Below the pieces are notes generated by a model. It had not been told where the DNA came from. It worked only from the letters and a program-made list of their open reading frames with translations, and did no database searches. A program made the position numbers and the translations under genes. A stretch of DNA of 28,190 nucleotides from Acanthaster planci (Eukaryota; Echinodermata; Asteroidea; Valvatida; Acanthasteridae), in contig NW_019091800.1 of the NCBI RefSeq assembly GCF_001949145.1, positions 19,800 to 47,989 of the forward strand, written 5' to 3'. Positions 19,039 to 27,647 of the stretch are shown here, one piece after another; the stretch's first letter is position 1, and each line of letters begins with the position of its first letter.

Positions 19039-20298
19039 ATGTCGAGTCAATATACAAAGAAATTTAACCCAAGTCGCCGGCTCAAAGTACTTAGGGCTAT
19101 CAAAGGCGAACGACGAGGTGTCACCGTTACGCACAATCCGAGCTCTATTGGCGCAGGTCACACGCTAAACGTGAAGTTTCCCGCTTTCGAAGTGGACAAC
19201 GTTGCGGTACCCAATACTGCGAAACCTGCTTTCAAGTTGGAACTAGACGGCGCCTCGGATGACAGTCTAACCGTTACAACAACGTCGCAAGTAACCAAGT
19301 GTCGGAACTCAACGTAAGTTTACAGGGCAATAAAATTATCAGTTACGGCGATGCTGACGTTTTTAACAACTGTAAGGACAACTGGCTGCCCACGACACAG
19401 ACTAAAAATATGGCTTATGTTGGCCTAGAACGCGAGAACGTGACTAAGTTACGTTTGGACGCAGCGGAAAATGACGGAATGCGGAAATGACGGCAAAGAC
19501 AAAGCCATCACCGACGCTTTTAAAAACAGATTTGCGATTCCTTTGGATGTACCGCTATTTACAGATCACGGACCTTTTTATCCATCGGGTTTTAAAGAGC
19601 CTTTGACTTACCAATGGCCTTTCAATAATCATGATGAAGTGGTCAAAAATACAGACACGACCGCTGAGAATAGCATTTCGGACCTTACCTCGGAGTATAA
19701 AGTAGTTACTAACTGCGATTTGGCGCAAAGTTTGGGGCAAAAGCACAAGGGCCCCGTTTATTATCAATTCGACTGCATTCACTCGTGGAAAAAGCAGGCC
19801 GTTAATAAATCAGACACTTTGTGGAATATCATCATAGATCAATCAATTAAAAGCTTGAAAGGTGTTTTGACTGTTCAAAGACCCAGCTGTTAAAACCCGC
19901 AAGGATTTTACAATCCGCATATTACGAAAACTAGCGTCACAGTTGAAGGTAAGCCAAATCAGCTGTATTCGTAAGATCTGTTTGAATACCAACACTTTTC
20001 CGAATTTTTTGGCGATTCAGATACAGAGTCTGGTAGAGCGGTTGTGGAGGACCTTAATCCAACCGGTGTTGACATGGGCGGCTACCTAAAAGATAAGTAC
20101 GGTCTTTGGCTTGGTTTAAGAAGTTCCGATGACAACTCAGCCCACGGGTCGGGTCGGCCGTTGGATGGCGGGGGAGATATCGTGATCCAAATGGAATGCG
20201 AAGCCGAAACTGCTGGGCCGTTGACCGTGTACGTGTTTTTAGTGATGAATGCCCAGTAAACCGTGGAAGACGGGAATTTTAAAAGTCTGGTTTATTAA
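19039..20298 (+). pseudogene. MCP: Major capsid protein, element A (frameshifted)
   Basis: It starts MSSQYTKKFNPSRRLKVLRA at 19039. Blocks in order: VTHNPSSIGAGHTLNVKFPA, SELNVSLQGNKIISYGDADV, AYVGLERENVTKLRLD, DKAITDAFKNRFAIPLDVPL, YQWPFNNHDEVV and SISDLTSEYKVVTNCDLAQS. Then follow NKSDTLWNIIIDQSIKSL, DFYNPHITKTSVTVEGK, FEYQHFSEFFGDSD and YLKDKYGLWLGLRSSDDNSA, with the stop at 20296-20298. The total is about 415 residues. I assign it as the shell protein because of its size, its beta-rich pattern and its place directly before the packaging ATPase, as in other Polintons. Frame changes occur near 19300, 19480 and 19880. In-frame stops occur near 19972 and at 20257-20259, where B keeps a leucine codon. 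Confidence 0.8.
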
Positions 20299-20303
20299 AA
20301 AGC

Positions 20304-20827
20304 TATGTACGAAATCCACACTGCGCGTTGATCGTGGGTAAAAGGGGGTCAGGGAAAACGAAGTGGGTTTTAGACCTTTTAGAAACTGAATATTTATTTG
20401 CATTTGAATCGATCGTGATCATATGTCCAACGTTGTTTAGAAATAATACTTATTTGGAAAGGCTGTGAGTGTACTCAGATGAGAACGTGTATCTATGCGA
20501 CTTTGATCGTGAAAAACTCGAATTGCAATTAAGCAATTGGCTTAAACCAACTCAATCGAGTCAGCTGACAATTTATCAAATATCGCAAGAGATCTAAAGG
20601 CAGTAATACATGTGCCTCGAGCAAAATGGCTTTCAGTGGCAGGCATTACCTGCATTGTGCTGGCTTTTGGCGCAAACGTATAACTCGGTGCTAAAAGACT
20701 ATCGCAAAACACGGCTTGGATCGCTATATTTCATTGCAAATATAGAAACAGTTTTCACCAATGTTTGGATGAAAACGACGTTGTGCCAGATTGCGAAAGT
20801 GGGTCGGTTAAAACACATTTGTAAGAT
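20304..20827 (+). pseudogene. A32/FtsK-like packaging ATPase, element A (broken)
   Basis: The start at 20304 lies six bases after the MCP stop. A frameshift follows MYEIHT. Then comes ALIVGKRGSGKTKWVLDLLE, a P-loop of the GxxGxGKT type, and FESIVIICPTLFRNNTYLER. The Walker B region (IIDD in B) is deleted: the sequence jumps from QLSNWLK to a segment matching AADQFIKYRKN of B. MAFSGRHYLHC and LAQTYNSVLKDYRK follow in different frames. It ends with CLDENDVVPDCESG and a stop at about 20826. Family role: genome packaging into capsids. A keeps Walker A and lost Walker B; B shows the reverse. Confidence 0.85.
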
Positions 20828-20831
20828 TTGA

Positions 20832-21008
20832 CATTTTTCAAAGTTAGTGTTAAATACTGAGCCACCCATTAGTTGGTCACAACTAAAACTAGTTAATTAA
20901 CAAATTTTAAGCCTAGCTACAATTCATTGAAGTAGTTGTCAAACTAGTTTTCATTTGTTTTAATTTGGTGTATCAATTTTTTTATTTTGTTATTATTAAA
21001 TAACAGCA
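20832..21008. other. AT-rich spacer
   Basis: No coding content. Repeated ACTAGTT/AACTAGTT words and long T runs are present. It ends in TTATTATTAAATAACAGCA before the next start codon, a looser version of the promoter-like motif. Confidence 0.4.
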
Positions 21009-21182
21009 ATGCTAGAATACATCCGGGTATTAATTGAACTAGTTATTGCAATTAACTTGACGTTTTACACCTACAAATACCTAGTTGCCAAGCTAGTGTA
21101 TAATAAATTTAAAACCTATATAATAAAATGGACGACATCAAAAGTACACCTGCTGATTCCAAAGTCGACGAACCCCAACTAA
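21009..21182 (+). CDS. Small membrane protein, element A
   Basis: 57 residues, start at 21009. The N-terminal half is a single hydrophobic segment (IRVLIELVIAINLTFYTYKY), followed by a basic tail (KLVYNKFKTYIIKW), which suggests one membrane span with a positive inner side. Its last third overlaps the start of the next gene (21128) in another frame. No similarity recognised. It is too short for certainty, but its position between conserved genes supports it. Confidence 0.4.
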   Translation: MLEYIRVLIELVIAINLTFYTYKYLVAKLVYNKFKTYIIKWTTSKVHLLIPKSTNPN

Positions 21183-21545
21183 AGACCGATTGTGGTCGGT
21201 AGTAGCCTCGGGTGAATCGAGAAAGTACCTGGGTAAGGAATATTCCGTAAAAGATATCGAATCTTTGCCCCAAGCAGAACAGCAAAAACGTTTACCTTGT
21301 AATAGGTTAGATTTGGCAAAGAAATTGTTAAAACGTTGGGTAATTCGATCCTAAGTCTATACGCAAGACTTTTGGGGATAGTTACCCAACTCGAGTTCCT
21401 GGGATTCAACGTGGACCTAAAATCTGAAGAAGACCTGACCAACGACCTCGACAACGACCCAATCATTAGGCATAGCATGGGGCACCTACTCTGTGAAATT
21501 TGCTATAAGTATGGTATGTACTTGTCACCACTAGTTGCAACCTGA
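21128..21545 (+). pseudogene. Small conserved element protein with LGKEY motif (two frameshifts)
   Basis: It starts MDDIKSTPADSKVDEPQLKT at 21128 directly after TATATAATAAA. After a frame change it reads LWSVVASGESRKYLGKEYSV KDIESLPQAEQQKR. After a second it reads TLGNSILSLYARLLGIVTQL, then a long acidic segment (DLKSEEDLTNDLDNDP) and CEICYKYGMYLSPLVAT to the stop at 21545. Alpha-helical, about 138 residues, no transmembrane segment certain. I recall similar proteins following the ATPase in related elements; function unknown. Confidence 0.55.
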
Positions 21546-21582
21546 TAACTACAAAACATCTTGCCATCAATTAAAATCCTAC

Positions 21583-21592
21583 TATTGTAAAA
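21583..21592 (+). promoter_or_regulatory. TATTGTAAAA motif before gene at 21597
   Basis: One-base variant of TATTATAAAA, four bases before the start codon at 21597. Confidence 0.45.
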
Positions 21593-21596
21593 GAAG

Positions 21597-21929
21597 ATGT
21601 CAACAAAGTCTCAAGCAATTGCAGCACCGAGCCCCGCCAAAACCCAGGTGCAGACGGTGACAAAGATTAAAAACCCCAAAAGAGTCGAATAGGGCAACCG
21701 CATGGCAGAACATAACAAGAAAATGAAACAACAGGTCGCTCAGTTGAAAATCGCCCAGCCAGAACCTTTTGCAGAAAACATAAATCTGATTATAGGCGGA
21801 CTAGTAGTCTGTGGAATCGCTTTAGCGCTGTCTTTGAAAAAGAAACCCTCCGAGGTAAAAGCACCCACGCCTAGCAAAGAACCAGCTCAGGTAAAAGCTC
21901 TCGAGCCAGAAGTTTTAGATATGGAGTAA
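21597..21929 (+). pseudogene. Single-span membrane protein with one in-frame amber, element A
   Basis: The start at 21597 gives a basic, Pro/Lys-rich N-terminus (MSTKSQAIAAPSPAKTQVQT, KNPKRVE). A single TAG at 21690-21692 follows, and then the same frame continues GNRMAEHNKKMKQQVAQLKI. A membrane segment (INLIIGGLVVCGIALALSL, about 21780-21836) and a Lys/Pro/Glu tail come next, ending at 21929. The amber is one base from CAG and is the only damage. If translation instead began at the ATG at 21702, an intact 75-residue protein would remain. Function unknown; fits a virion membrane or entry-associated component by position only. Confidence 0.6.
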
Positions 21930-21954
21930 ATTCAAAAACCATATATACTCAAAC

Positions 21955-22199
21955 ATGAGTAACGCAAAATCGATCGACGTAAACGGGTTGCCAACACGTT
22001 GTATCACGGTGCAGTAGTTTCAGCAAATATTTCAATGGGATATGCCATGCTCGGAAATAAACTATTGAAAATTAAACCGCCCGATCTGAACAAACTATCG
22101 GTAGAAGACGTCGCTAAGTTGACCGCTATTGCCAGTGGTACATTGGCTACACAAGGTTGGCTCGTGACGCAAGGTATCATACCAGGTAGCTTCTGTTAA
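21955..22199 (+). pseudogene. Small TQGWLV-motif protein, element A (one frameshift)
   Basis: MSNAKSIDVN at 21955 shifts frame within a few codons to LYHGAVVSANISMGYAMLGN, then KIKPPDLNKLSVEDVAKLTA and ATQGWLVTQGIIPGS, stop at 22199. B keeps the C-terminal half at 10963-11082. Alternating small and hydrophobic residues suggest amphipathic helices. Function unknown; conserved between the two elements in sequence and place. Confidence 0.65.
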
Positions 22200-22207
22200 A
22201 ACTGGTT

Positions 22208-22217
22208 TATTATAAAG
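22208..22217 (+). promoter_or_regulatory. TATTATAAAG motif before structural gene of element A
   Basis: One-base variant of TATTATAAAA, four bases before the start at 22222. The B orthologue has the exact motif at 11076-11085. Confidence 0.55.
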
Positions 22218-22221
22218 TAAG

Positions 22222-23472
22222 ATGGCAGAAGGAGGATTTAGGGCAGAAGATGTAGCTCTCGACGAACTAACCGAGGAGCAAGACCAAGCCCAAAAAGACT
22301 CAGAATGAGATAAAACAATTGACACAACGCAACAAGAGACAACGTTTGTAGAGGGTCAAAGACAAGAAGCCTCGATTCCAGTCAAATATGACGAACAACA
22401 AATATAATAGATTTTTAAATAGTTTTGGTCGTAATGAAAAACCAGCCGAGCCCCTCTATGAAAATATTGAATAATAGACGGAAAGATATATTACAAAGCA
22501 ATTGATGGTTATGATAATGTATTGCTAACTAGTAAAAGTCACGTGGTTAATTTATAGGTATAAAAACGATAAAATCAAATGCTTATGAGGCAGGTTATAA
22601 AAATGGAGCCGAATTTATTAGAGAAAAATTGGCTTTTAGTAACTTTTGTTTAAAAATAAAAGATTATATAATGATTTATAAAATCAAAAACTAAATTAGT
22701 ACTTCTGTAGGAAACTTAATGAGCCAAACTCACAACGTGAATTTCAAGAATATGATATGAGGGAGCTTTGCGGTCTTGATAAAGAGTTACAAAGACTTAG
22801 AGGAGCTTTAAGACAAAACGCTGCAAATATTCGAGATACGAGAGCAGAACTCAATGAAGAAAAAGACAGGTTAACTAATCTTGAACAAAAAGACAAATTG
22901 CCCCGAATCGGAAGAAACAAAACGCGTCAAAGCTCGTGTGGTTGAATTGAATGAGCGTTTAGAAACATTAATTGAGGATAGAAACAGCCTCTTGGGTAAT
23001 TTAAAGGGTCAATTAAATCTAATCAAAAGTTTAGTTTATCACGTGTTATATGGTGACGTGTCATCACGTGAAAAAATCCGCACGTTGTTTAGAGAGCAAG
23101 GCATAACGATGGTAAGTGTCCTCACGGCCTTTAGTTTAGTTATTAGTACCATAGCCATAAATATAGCAAACGCCGTTAGAGCCGCTGGAGCTCCTAGTGT
23201 TACCCCTGAACCACCTAAGCCAGTGCGCAACCTGGGCCAGACCCTCGGTCCAAAGAAGGAGTAACCGAGTGGATCAAACGAAAACTACAGAACTTGGCAA
23301 TCGTTTTGAAGAAACTGGGTTTGAAAGCGCTTGGGGCCCCCCGAAGTCATTGGTAGCGGAATTAGTTGAATATTCAACGTGGCGAGTAAGGCAGTCGGTT
23401 GGATCGCTAGTAACGTGTGGACATTGTTTGTAGGTGTGGGTGTTTTAATATTGACTTATGTTCAGAGGATGT
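22222..23472 (+). pseudogene. Coiled-coil and membrane structural protein, element A (broken)
   Basis: It starts MAEGGFRAED. Later readable blocks are RFLNSFGRNEKPAEPLYENI, DGKIYYKAIDGYDNVLLTSK (parallel to GDDKYGDVLLT of B) and AYEAGYKNGAEFIREKLAF. A long coiled-coil region at 22757-23030 follows (LDKELQRLRGALRQNAANIR and RVVELNERLETLIEDRNSLL). The C-terminal part has IRTLFREQGITMVSVLTAFS with a hydrophobic stretch, a Pro-rich linker, GVTEWIKRKLQNLAIVLKKL and a hydrophobic end near 23450. Stops and frame changes are frequent, more than in B. Middle and C-terminal blocks match B at 11900-12300. Likely a minor virion protein; this is inference from position. Confidence 0.65.
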
Positions 23473-23488
23473 AAGTGGGCAATAAAAT

Positions 23489-23519
23489 AATTCCCTTCCT
23501 CAAATTGAGGGAAGGAATT
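23489..23519. terminator. Hairpin between convergent genes, element A
   Basis: AATTCCCTTCCTCAA pairs with TTGAGGGAAGGAATT (two mismatches, one-base loop), followed by TTTTTT. It occupies the same place as the unrelated hairpin of B at 12335-12360. Confidence 0.6.
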
Positions 23520-23544
23520 TTTTACGCCTTTTATTTTTTGTTTT

Positions 23545-23870
23545 GAGTTAACACTTTATAGGCCATAAAACCAATTAAGGCGAGCGCAATAGCTCCTATG
23601 GTTAACGACAATTTTTCTTTGTTATGGGCGTCTAACGGTTTCTTTCTCTTGAGGTGCTTTTGACTGAATTGGTGCTATACCCGGAGTAGGTTCCGGTTTT
23701 TCAGGCTCTGGTACTTCTTCATCAAAGTCCGATCTTGGGGGGACTGCGCTAGAATTTAAACTTGGTACGTAGCCCGTTTACATGCCAGCTGTTGCGATTT
23801 GAAGGTTGTTGTTGTATACTTCAAACGTACCGATGCGCAGGTCCATGTTAAGGGCACCAAATACAACCCC
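23545..23870 (-). pseudogene. FYQNQFN protein of element A, C-terminal part
   Basis: Minus-strand reading: ALNMDLRIGTFEVYNNNLQI, a linker rich in Pro/Glu (VPEPEKPEPTPGIAPIQS), then KLSLTIGAIALALIGFMAYK, a C-terminal membrane anchor matching that of B at 12402-12470. One stop and one or two frame changes. The middle of the protein lies beyond a non-coding stretch (about 23880-24190), so this gene has been interrupted. Confidence 0.65.
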
Positions 23871-24192
23871 GGTGCGACTACAAAATTCAAAGGCATCTTA
23901 GCATATTGCAAGTGTTACCAGCCCCACATTTCCTTTACCAGCTTCTCATTTCCTGAGTTAATGTATTTCATGCTAAAATGTGCTATGACTTATGTATTTT
24001 GCCTTATTTAAACAATGTACATCAAATTCTCTCAAAATCATATCAGAATTGATGCCCCCAACTTTTTTTAGGTATACTTGTGACTTTTGGAAGATAGAGG
24101 GCGCTCTTCATCTTGCTTGATTGACATGTCATTAAAAGTCAATGAGCAAAGTTTCTGTGAAACAAAAAAGGTCCAAAGAAACTCTTCCTTTT
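23871..24192. other. Non-coding insertion in the FYQNQFN gene
   Basis: AT-rich, with no polymerase or capsid-like content. The part from 24011 is repeated at 25638. It separates C-terminal and middle blocks of one protein and therefore looks like an inserted repeat. I see no terminal repeats. Confidence 0.5.
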
Positions 24193-25123
24193 TCATCTCA
24201 CAGCTCCGAACCTGGTAACACAAGGAATCTTGCAATTGGTCCATACTCTGCTCCAAGTCGGGCTCCGAGTTTAGATTCCACTATGGTGATAAACTGCTAT
24301 TGGGCATCTAGTCCGGTGCCATTTGCCATTACGCTCGTTTTCGTTTGCGCTTGGGCTTCTAACAACGAGTACACATAAGTTCTAATCGATTCGTTTACTT
24401 GTGTGATTCCCACATCCGTCAAGCGTGATTTCTTTTGGATGAAGTCCCACCAACCAAATTTAACTTTATCAGACAGTTGTAAAAAAGACACCCTGTATGC
24501 TGTTGGGTGATCGGTATCTATCGAAATGTATGTCAAGTCCGCGTTTCTCCCGCTTACTATGTGCATGTCACATTTGTTATAATTTTTGCGTGGGACTATC
24601 TTGGTCGAGGTGGCTTTTCTTTGTTCCTCGTTAGCCTGAGATTCAGCAGACCCCGCTGCACATTTTCTAAAAGCTGCAATTTCGTCTGTAGTTAACGCAA
24701 AGCCACGGGGTTGGTCCTCTTAAAAAAAAGCCGCTCCCAAACCGTTTGATAAGGTATCCCATTCCTCATTTGTTTGAACGATTCATTTTGGTTAACGTTA
24801 AACAACCGGCACGTATCGATATATTTCCGATGGTCCTTATTGTTGTCCAACGCGTTGAAAATATCGTCGCTTGGGATAGGCATCACGCAGTCGTAGAAAA
24901 GTTTTCGTACTGTGTCGTACATGTGAAAATTAAACATCGCAGATACATAGGGATTTGCGTCAGATATTAGGTCAAAACCTGCTCCACATGCTGTTGTAGC
25001 GCAATACACCGCAAAATTAAATTGGTTTTGATAAAATGAAATAGGATTGGTAGTCCAACGGTTAACAGCTTCGTCAGTTTTTACTCTCGGAAGTTTATAC
25101 TCCGCGGTTAAATTTGGAAACAC
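24193..25123 (-). pseudogene. FYQNQFN protein of element A, N-terminal and middle parts
   Basis: On the minus strand, MFPNLTAEYKLPRVKTDEAV at 25123 is followed by RWTTNPISFYQNQFNFAVYC, NPYVSAMFNFHMYDTVRKLF and NQNESFKQMRNGIPYQTVWE to 24692. The sequence then goes through frame changes to YISIDTDHPTAYRVSFLQLS, DKVKFGWWDFIQKKSRLT, NESIRTYVYSLLEAQAQTKT and TGLDAQ, stop, QFITIVESKLGARLGAEYG near 24200. With the C-terminal part (23545-23870) this is one long protein with a single C-terminal membrane anchor. The family is known to me from Polintons of aquatic invertebrates without an assigned function. A minor capsid or membrane protein is a guess from its conservation in both elements. Confidence 0.65.
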
Positions 25124-25310
25124 CGCGGAAAAGTAAAAACTTCATTGACCACGATCGATAATTAACTAAAGTTGACCCCCAACTAGTTTTATAAAAGGGG
25201 CTCTGAAGGGTAAGCAGACGGTTGTTCCTGGTACTTTACAGACTTGGACAAAGTTATTCGCCAAGTTTTTTCATAAGGGCTTTTTTTTTAAACTTCTGCC
25301 CTTTCGTCGG

Positions 25311-25630
25311 CTAAAGTTTCCGCCTTTTCTTGTACTTGGCGGTCAATTCTTCTTTACTCGTCGATTTGTTTTCTTGCAATTTGGTCGTTGTATTAGACCG
25401 GATCTTTTCTTTCAATTCGTTGAATTTCCTAAGTTCGGGCAAAATTAGCACAAATTCTTCTTGAGACACGTCACCGTCTTCGATCGCATGTGATGGTATT
25501 ATGGTATTTAGCTTGGCGTTTGAAAGCATGCGGATTTTGCTTTTTAGTTTTGTGAGACAACCTACGACTGGTGTATTTCAACAAAACGTTAGCACAAAAT
25601 GCACCAATGGCAATGCCTTCCATTACTAGC
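25311..25630 (-). pseudogene. EEFVLIL-motif protein, element A, copy 1
   Basis: Minus-strand EGIAIGAFCANVLLKYTSRRLSH-type block at 25560-25625 (glycine/alanine-rich, then basic). After a frame change come MLSNAKLNTIIPSHAIEDGD and VSQEEFVLILPELRKFNELK with a charged tail. Same protein as 12578-13085 in B. The N-terminal part is cut by the junction at 25636. Confidence 0.65.
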
Positions 25631-25635
25631 CTGAT

Positions 25636-25636
25636 N
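25636..25636. other. Undetermined base at duplication junction
   Basis: A single N exactly where the long and short copies of the duplication meet. Confidence 0.9.
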
Positions 25637-25637
25637 G

Positions 25638-26573
25638 AACAGTGTACATCAAATTCTCTCATAATCATATCAGAATTGATGCCCCCAACTTTTTTTTAGG
25701 TATACTTTTGACTTTTGGAAGATAGAGGGCGCTCTTCATATTGTTTGATTGACATGTCATTAAAAGTCAACGAGCAAAGTTTCTGTGAAACCATAAAAGG
25801 TCCAAAGAAAATCTTCCTTTTTCATCTCACAGCTCCAAACCTGGTAACACAAGGAATCTTGAAATTGATCCATACTCTGCTCCAAGTCGGGCTCCAAATT
25901 TAGATTCCACTATGGTGATAAACTGCTGTTGGGCATCTAGTCCGGTGCCATGTGCCATAACGCTCGTTTTCGTTTGCGCTTGGGCTCCTAACAACAAGTA
26001 CACAAAAGCTCTAATCGATTCGTTTACTTGTGTGATTCCCACATAAGTCAAGCGTGATTTCTTTGGGATAAAGTCCCACCAACCAAATTTAACTTTATCA
26101 GACAGTTGTAAAAAAGACACTTTGTATGCTGTTGAGTGATCGGTATCTATCGACATGTATGTCAAGCCCGCGTTTCTCCCGCTTAATGTGTCCTGGTACT
26201 TGACAGAGTTGGGCAAAGTTATTCGCCAAGGTTTTCCATAAGGTCTTTTTAAAAAAGTCTGCCCTTTCGTAGGCTAAAGTTCAGACTTTTCTAGTACTTG
26301 GCGGTCAAATTCTTCTTTACTTGTATTAAACCGGATCTTTTCTTTCAATTCCTTGAATTTCCTAAGTTCGGACAAAATTAGTACAAATTCTTCTTGAGAC
26401 ACGTCACCGTCTTCGATCGCGTGTAATGGTATTATGGTATTTAGCTTGGCGTTTGAAAGCATGCGGATTTTACCGTACTTTTTAGTTTTGTGAGACAATC
26501 TACGACTGGCGTATTTCAACAACGCGTAAGCACCAAATGCACCAATGACATTGCCTTCCATTACTAGCCTGAC
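25638..26573. repeat. Tandem duplication, short copy with internal deletion
   Basis: Second copy of 24011-25635, lacking the part corresponding to about 24557-25223. That part carries the N-terminus of the FYQNQFN gene. Confidence 0.85.
25827..26185 (-). pseudogene. FYQNQFN protein middle part, duplicate copy
   Basis: Minus-strand YMSIDTDHSTAYKVSFLQLS, DKVKFGWWDFIPKKSRLTYV, NESIRAFVYLLLGAQAQTKT and TGLDAQQQFITIVESKFGAR. Unlike copy 1 it has no stop after GLDAQ. It is less damaged here than the long copy but has no N-terminus. Confidence 0.7.
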
Positions 26574-26800
26574 GGGTGCTGTAACTACTTTTAGTAGCGC
26601 GGGAATGTCAATGGCGGCTTACGTAGCGCCTATTGCTTCGACTCCATATTCCGCGTAATCTAGCGCGGTTAACAGCCTTTGATCTTTTTGTAAGAGGTTT
26701 CTCTTGCGTCACGAGTCTACGTCTCGGCAAATTCAACAGCCTACCGACTTCTTTACCTAACTGCAATCTGAGTTTTAAATCCGTTATCATAATTGTCACC
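26274..26800 (-). pseudogene. EEFVLIL-motif protein, element A, copy 2 (most complete)
   Basis: Minus-strand reading from about 26793: MITDLKLRLQLGKEVGRLLN, LPRRR, frame changes, LLTALDYAEYGVEAIGA, stop, AAIDIPALLKVVTAPVRLVM. It continues in one frame through EGNVIGAFGAYALLKYASRR, KIRMLSNAKLNTI and GDVSQEEFVLILSELRKFKE to the stop at 26274. Hydrophobic central segments and helical ends suggest a membrane-interacting structural protein. Function unknown. Confidence 0.6.
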
Positions 26801-26821
26801 ACGTTTGAGACTCGGTGAACT

Positions 26822-27047
26822 TTAAAACTCACATCTGGGATGGTGTTTAAAATAAAATAACAAACCAATCCACTTTGTAAACTCCGGTGGAATAATGACA
26901 TTCCCGCGCTCTCCACCTTGCAAAGAATTTGCGGGCGTTTCTCTCTTGTGCAACCGATGCATATCTGGGGCATTAGAACCAGAAGTCGTAACTAAAAGAG
27001 TGGGTCTGTCATCCTTTATAGTAGCTCTGATGGTTCTCTTTCTTTGT
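26822..27047 (-). pseudogene. Unrecognised coding relic downstream of the 198-aa ORF
   Basis: The minus-strand frame NEQRKRTIRATIKDDRPTLL, VTTSGSNAPDMHRLHKRETP, then PPEFTKWIGLLFYFKHHPRC reads well but has no ATG. It begins exactly where the 198-aa ORF ends in another frame. It may be the continuation of that protein after a frameshift, or a separate gene with a lost start. An overlapping frame (FHRSLQSGLVCYFILNTIPD, 26800-26900) is equally open, so the choice is uncertain. Confidence 0.4.
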
Positions 27048-27644
27048 TCATTGTCGTCGCTCAAAAATAAATTCTAAAGCGATGCGGCGGGCTTCGTCAT
27101 AAAAATCGATTTTTTCTGGAGTTAAAAGTAATATGTAGATTACGACGTCTTCTTTCTCTTTATCTGTTGCTTCGACTGATGTATCTCCTAAATGTAAATG
27201 TAGATTCCTTAACGTTCGTCTTTGCTCGCGGAGACCAGTTATGATTTGGTTAACTCCGTCGCTGAATGTTGCCAAATTTCCCGATTCGTAAGCTTGAAGA
27301 TAATCTCTTAATAAGTCATTAAAAAAAAACGTACTGTCTGCCTCCAATTCAGATAACGGTATTACAAGTTGTAGTTCTTCTACAACGTCCATGTTAATTG
27401 ATGTTACATTTATTGAGGTAAGCAGTTCACGATTTGATCTAACTCCTTCGAGACTCTTTTCGGCAGACATTCCTTCGACTTGAGTTTGCCATTCGATTTC
27501 GGTAGATTTTGTAACGTTGAAATATCCCGGGTTCAAGCATACCTTTCTGACTTTAATGTTTTTATTGCCTTTTAAATTATTGAATTGATTTTGTAATTCA
27601 AACGTCTGTGGATTTTTGGTCAGATAAAAAGAATGCGTTTCCAT
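27048..27644 (-). CDS. Intact 198-aa element protein of unknown function
   Basis: Starts METHSFYLTKNPQTFELQNQ at 27644, preceded by TTTATAATAAA, and runs uninterrupted to 27048. The N-terminal half is mixed beta-like with an asparagine/lysine-rich stretch (FNNLKGNKNIKVRKVCLNPG). The C-terminal half is helical (LLRDYLQAYESGNLATFSDG, REQRRTLRNLHLHLGDTSVE). No membrane segment, no cysteine pattern and no enzyme motif. It lies three bases after the TFIIB-like gene. Most genes around it are broken, so its open frame stands out. A minor capsid protein is possible from the gene's place, but nothing in the sequence proves it. Confidence 0.65.
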   Translation of the reverse strand: METHSFYLTKNPQTFELQNQFNNLKGNKNIKVRKVCLNPGYFNVTKSTEIEWQTQVEGMSAEKSLEGVRSNRELLTSINVTSINMDVVEELQLVIPLSELEADSTFFFNDLLRDYLQAYESGNLATFSDGVNQIITGLREQRRTLRNLHLHLGDTSVEATDKEKEDVVIYILLLTPEKIDFYDEARRIALEFIFERRQ

Positions 27645-27647
27645 TTA

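Larger units (their letters stand above)
24011..25635. repeat. Tandem duplication, long copy
   Basis: Bases 24011-24556 match 25638-26185 and bases 25224-25635 match 26190-26573, with a few percent difference. The short copy lacks about 670 bases of this one. The copies abut at a single undetermined base (25636). Confidence 0.85.

Noticed and set aside
26274-26575. EF-hand calcium-binding loop at EDGDVSQEEF
   Set aside because: Similar to part of an EF-hand loop, but the regular ligand positions are not all present and there is no second hand; treated as a conserved helix-turn motif of unknown role.
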